Below are positions 38,744 through 40,706 of a DNA stretch of 40,706 bases, piece after piece (the first letter of the stretch is position 1; the number at the start of each line of letters is the position of its first letter). This DNA is from Limnohabitans sp. GTDB taxonomy: Bacteria > Pseudomonadota > Gammaproteobacteria > Burkholderiales > Burkholderiaceae_C. Under the pieces are notes generated by a model, which ran no database searches, was not told the DNA's origin, and was given only the letters and a program-made list of their open reading frames with translations. Location of the stretch: positions 1 to 40,706 of the forward strand of contig NZ_JAFEIF010000019.1 in the NCBI RefSeq assembly GCF_017848645.1. Reading direction: 5' to 3'. A program made the translations under genes and the position numbers.

Positions 38744-40402
38744 ATGACCGATACCAAAGTCAGCATCTTTGACCAAGACCTGCCCCAAACCCCCGCCAAC
38801 CACGCGCCGATTTCGCCCTTGAGCTTCATCGAGCGCACGGCCGAGGTCTACCCCCAGCGCCTGGCCATCGTGCATGGCGATTTGCGCCAGGACTGGGCCA
38901 CCACTTACCGCCGCACCCGCCAGCTGGCCAGTGCGCTGGCGCAGGCGGGCATTGGCAAGAACGACACGGTGGCCGTGATGCTGCCCAACACGCCGCCCAT
39001 GGTGGAGGCGCACTTCGGCATCCCCATGGCCGGGGCGGTGCTCAACGCCCTGAACACCCGGCTGGACCCCGAGACGGTGGCCTTCATGCTCGACCATGGC
39101 GAGGCGAAGGCGGTGATCGTGGACCCGGAGTTTGCTGGCGTGATGAAAAAAGCCCTGGCGCTGCGCCAGTCCACACGGCCCGTGCTGGTGATCGATGTGG
39201 AAGACGCGCTGTACACGGGCCCGACTGAAAAACTGGGCTCGGTGACTTACGAAGACTTTGTGGCCAGCGGCGATGCCGACTTTGCCTGGAGCCTGCCCGG
39301 CAATGAGTGGGACGCGATTGCACTGAACTACACCAGCGGCACCACGGGCAACCCCAAGGGGGTGGTCTACCACCACCGGGGCGCGGCGACGAACGCGATC
39401 TCGAACATTCTGGAATGGGACATGCCCAAGCACGCGGCGTATTTATGGACGCTGCCCATGTTCCATTGCAACGGCTGGTGTTTCCCGTGGACGGTGGCGG
39501 CGCGTGCGGGCGTGAACGTGTGCCTGCGCAAGGTGGACGCGCAGGCCATGTTTGATGCCATGCGCGACCATGGTGTCACCCATTACTGCGGTGCGCCCAT
39601 CGTGCACGGCCTGCTGGTCAACGCCCCGGCCGCGATGAAGGCGGGGGTGCCCGCAGGCATCAAGGCGATGGTGGCGGGTGCGGCACCCCCGGCCTCGATG
39701 ATCGAGGGCATGGAGCAGATGGGCTTTGACTTGACCCATGTGTACGGCCTGACCGAGGTCTATGGCCCGGCCACCGTCTGCCCCAAGCACCCCGAGTGGG
39801 ACGCGCTGGACATTGGTGACCGCGCACGGCTGAATGCCCGCCAAGGCGTGCGTTACCACCTGCAGCGCGATGTGCGGGTGCTCAACCCCGAAACCATGCA
39901 GCCCGTGCCACAAGATGGCGAGACCATGGGCGAGATCATGTTCAAGGGCAACATCACCATGAAGGGTTACCTCAAGAACCCCAAGGCCACACAAGAGGCC
40001 TTTGCGGGCGGTTGGTTCCACAGCGGCGACTTGGCGGTGCAGTACCCCGACGGCTATTTCAAGATCAAGGACCGCAGCAAAGACATCATCATTTCGGGTG
40101 GTGAGAACATTTCATCGATCGAGGTGGAAGACGTGTTGTACCGCCACCCCGCTGTGCTGGCCGCCGCCGTGGTGGCCAAGCCCGATGCGCGCTGGGGCGA
40201 GACGCCTTGCGCCTTTGTGGAGCTGAAGGCCGACGCCCAGGTCACGGCCGAGCAGATCGTGGCGCATTGCAAGCAGCATTTGGCGGGCTTCAAGGTGCCG
40301 CGAGCCGTGGTGTTTGGCGAGTTGCCCAAAACCAGCACGGGCAAGATCCAGAAGTTTGAATTGCGCAAGCAGGCGGGGTCGGCAGCGGCGATTGACGTGT
40401 GA
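38744..40402 (+). CDS. AMP-forming acyl-CoA synthetase
   Basis: 552 residues; AGGA lies seven bases before the ATG. The AMP-binding P-loop is YTSGTTGNPKGVVYHH (about 194-209), with the adenine motif HVYGLTEVYGPAT, the hinge GYFKIKDRSKDII and the catalytic lysine in PKTSTGKIQKFELR near the end. It resembles AlkK-type medium-chain acyl-CoA ligases; the chain length preferred is not visible. It would activate fatty acids for beta-oxidation or membrane synthesis. It is divergent from dnaG. Confidence 0.92.
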   Translation: MTDTKVSIFDQDLPQTPANHAPISPLSFIERTAEVYPQRLAIVHGDLRQDWATTYRRTRQLASALAQAGIGKNDTVAVMLPNTPPMVEAHFGIPMAGAVLNALNTRLDPETVAFMLDHGEAKAVIVDPEFAGVMKKALALRQSTRPVLVIDVEDALYTGPTEKLGSVTYEDFVASGDADFAWSLPGNEWDAIALNYTSGTTGNPKGVVYHHRGAATNAISNILEWDMPKHAAYLWTLPMFHCNGWCFPWTVAARAGVNVCLRKVDAQAMFDAMRDHGVTHYCGAPIVHGLLVNAPAAMKAGVPAGIKAMVAGAAPPASMIEGMEQMGFDLTHVYGLTEVYGPATVCPKHPEWDALDIGDRARLNARQGVRYHLQRDVRVLNPETMQPVPQDGETMGEIMFKGNITMKGYLKNPKATQEAFAGGWFHSGDLAVQYPDGYFKIKDRSKDIIISGGENISSIEVEDVLYRHPAVLAAAVVAKPDARWGETPCAFVELKADAQVTAEQIVAHCKQHLAGFKVPRAVVFGELPKTSTGKIQKFELRKQAGSAAAIDV

Positions 40403-40459
40403 GTCAAGCTTGAGCCAGGCTCCGAGTGGTCCTGTTGTTTCTGTGCGGCTCCAATGACA

Positions 40460-40530
40460 AAGGCCACCTTGCGGTGGCCTTGGATTGGGGTCTGACGTGG
40501 GTCAGGCCCGCTGAAAGTGCGGGGCTTTTG
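40460..40530 (+). terminator. Two hairpins after the acyl-CoA synthetase gene
   Basis: First hairpin: AAGGCCACC, loop TTGC, GGTGGCCTT (40460-40481), with no T run. Second: CCCGC-TGAAAGT-GCGGG followed by GCTTTTGT (about 40508-40530), a plausible intrinsic terminator for the plus-strand gene. The sequence 40403-40459 shows nothing else. Confidence 0.55.
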
Positions 40531-40535
40531 TCAGC

Positions 40536-40706
40536 TCAGGCCTTGCTTTTCTTTTTGGACTTTTTGCTTTTCTTGGCGGTCTTCTTGGCTGCTTTTTTCT
40601 TGGCAGGTGCTTCGGCTTTGGGGGTGGCAGCTGGGGCAGGTGTGGGGGTTACAGCCGGGTTGGCGGTCACGGCAGGGGCTGCAACAGGCGCGGGGGCCGG
40701 GGCAGG
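40536..40706 (-). CDS. C-terminal end of a Lys/Ala/Pro-rich, histone-like protein (partial)
   Basis: The 56 residues in view start with repeated PAPAPAP, then AAPAVTANPAVT, and end with a lysine-rich tail (AKKKAAKKTAKKSKKSKKKS). The gene continues beyond the window, so the start and domain content are unknown. Proline/alanine spacers with lysine tails occur in bacterial histone H1-like DNA-binding proteins and in the tails of some phasins; both are possible. It converges on the acyl-CoA synthetase gene. Confidence 0.7.
   Translation of the reverse strand, partial: PAPAPAPVAAPAVTANPAVTPTPAPAATPKAEAPAKKKAAKKTAKKSKKSKKKSKA

Overview
The window reads as chromosome from a GC-rich betaproteobacterium, most likely a Comamonadaceae member (Limnohabitans/Rhodoferax-like). 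This rests on the protein style of GlnRS, MutS, DnaG, SuhB, TrmJ, CysE and UppP, and on REP-like palindromes. No rRNA, tRNA, CRISPR array, integrase or transposase was seen.

Region 1 (about 1-12,380) is an accessory island. Every convincing gene lies on the minus strand. It holds a bufferin-type copper-peptide operon (bufA2 plus a fused bufB-bufC) and a dense set of small toxin-antitoxin pairs: DUF4160/DUF2442, TumE-TumA, MntA-HepT, an HTH-nucleotidyltransferase with a HEPN protein, and HigB-HigA. It also has two copies of an orphan MbcA/ParS-like antitoxin and an ATPase plus DUF4276 (Toprim-like) pair that resembles split OLD/PARIS defence systems. Between these modules lie five copies of one DUF924 gene. 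Only the copy at 7359-7898 is intact; the others are frameshifted, interrupted by a stop, truncated, or collapsed into a mosaic by internal deletions. The last codons of DUF924 recur at nearly every module border, even where the rest of the gene is missing. The island therefore looks built by repeated insertion or duplication at the DUF924 3' end. Copies then decayed through short-homology deletions, and a similar deletion-bearing duplicate of the glnS 3' end sits at its right edge.

Region 2 (12,381-22,450) holds glnS, a repeat-rich lipoprotein, the CsgG-DUF4810-DUF799 outer-membrane lipoprotein operon, a retropepsin-like membrane protease, a YjjJ/HipH-type HipA kinase, a LytS/LytR-type two-component system (ATGA overlap), a secreted alpha/beta hydrolase, a long REP-like hairpin and a DUF2306 membrane protein.

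Region 3 (22,657-33,180) runs from uppP through an MFS exporter, an NTF2-like protein and an enoyl-CoA hydratase. Convergent to these are a CaiB/BaiF-type protein, an alpha/beta hydrolase, an Anbu/HslV-type proteasome-like peptidase and mutS. A CNNM/CorC-type membrane protein with CBS domains follows and ends in a strong bidirectional terminator.

Region 4 (33,200-40,706) has suhB, a ParE-type toxin/antitoxin pair, trmJ, cysE, a short REP-like element, dnaG, an AMP-forming acyl-CoA synthetase, and the C-terminal end of a lysine/alanine/proline-rich, histone-like protein cut by the window edge. This is ordinary housekeeping sequence apart from the toxin-antitoxin pair between suhB and trmJ.
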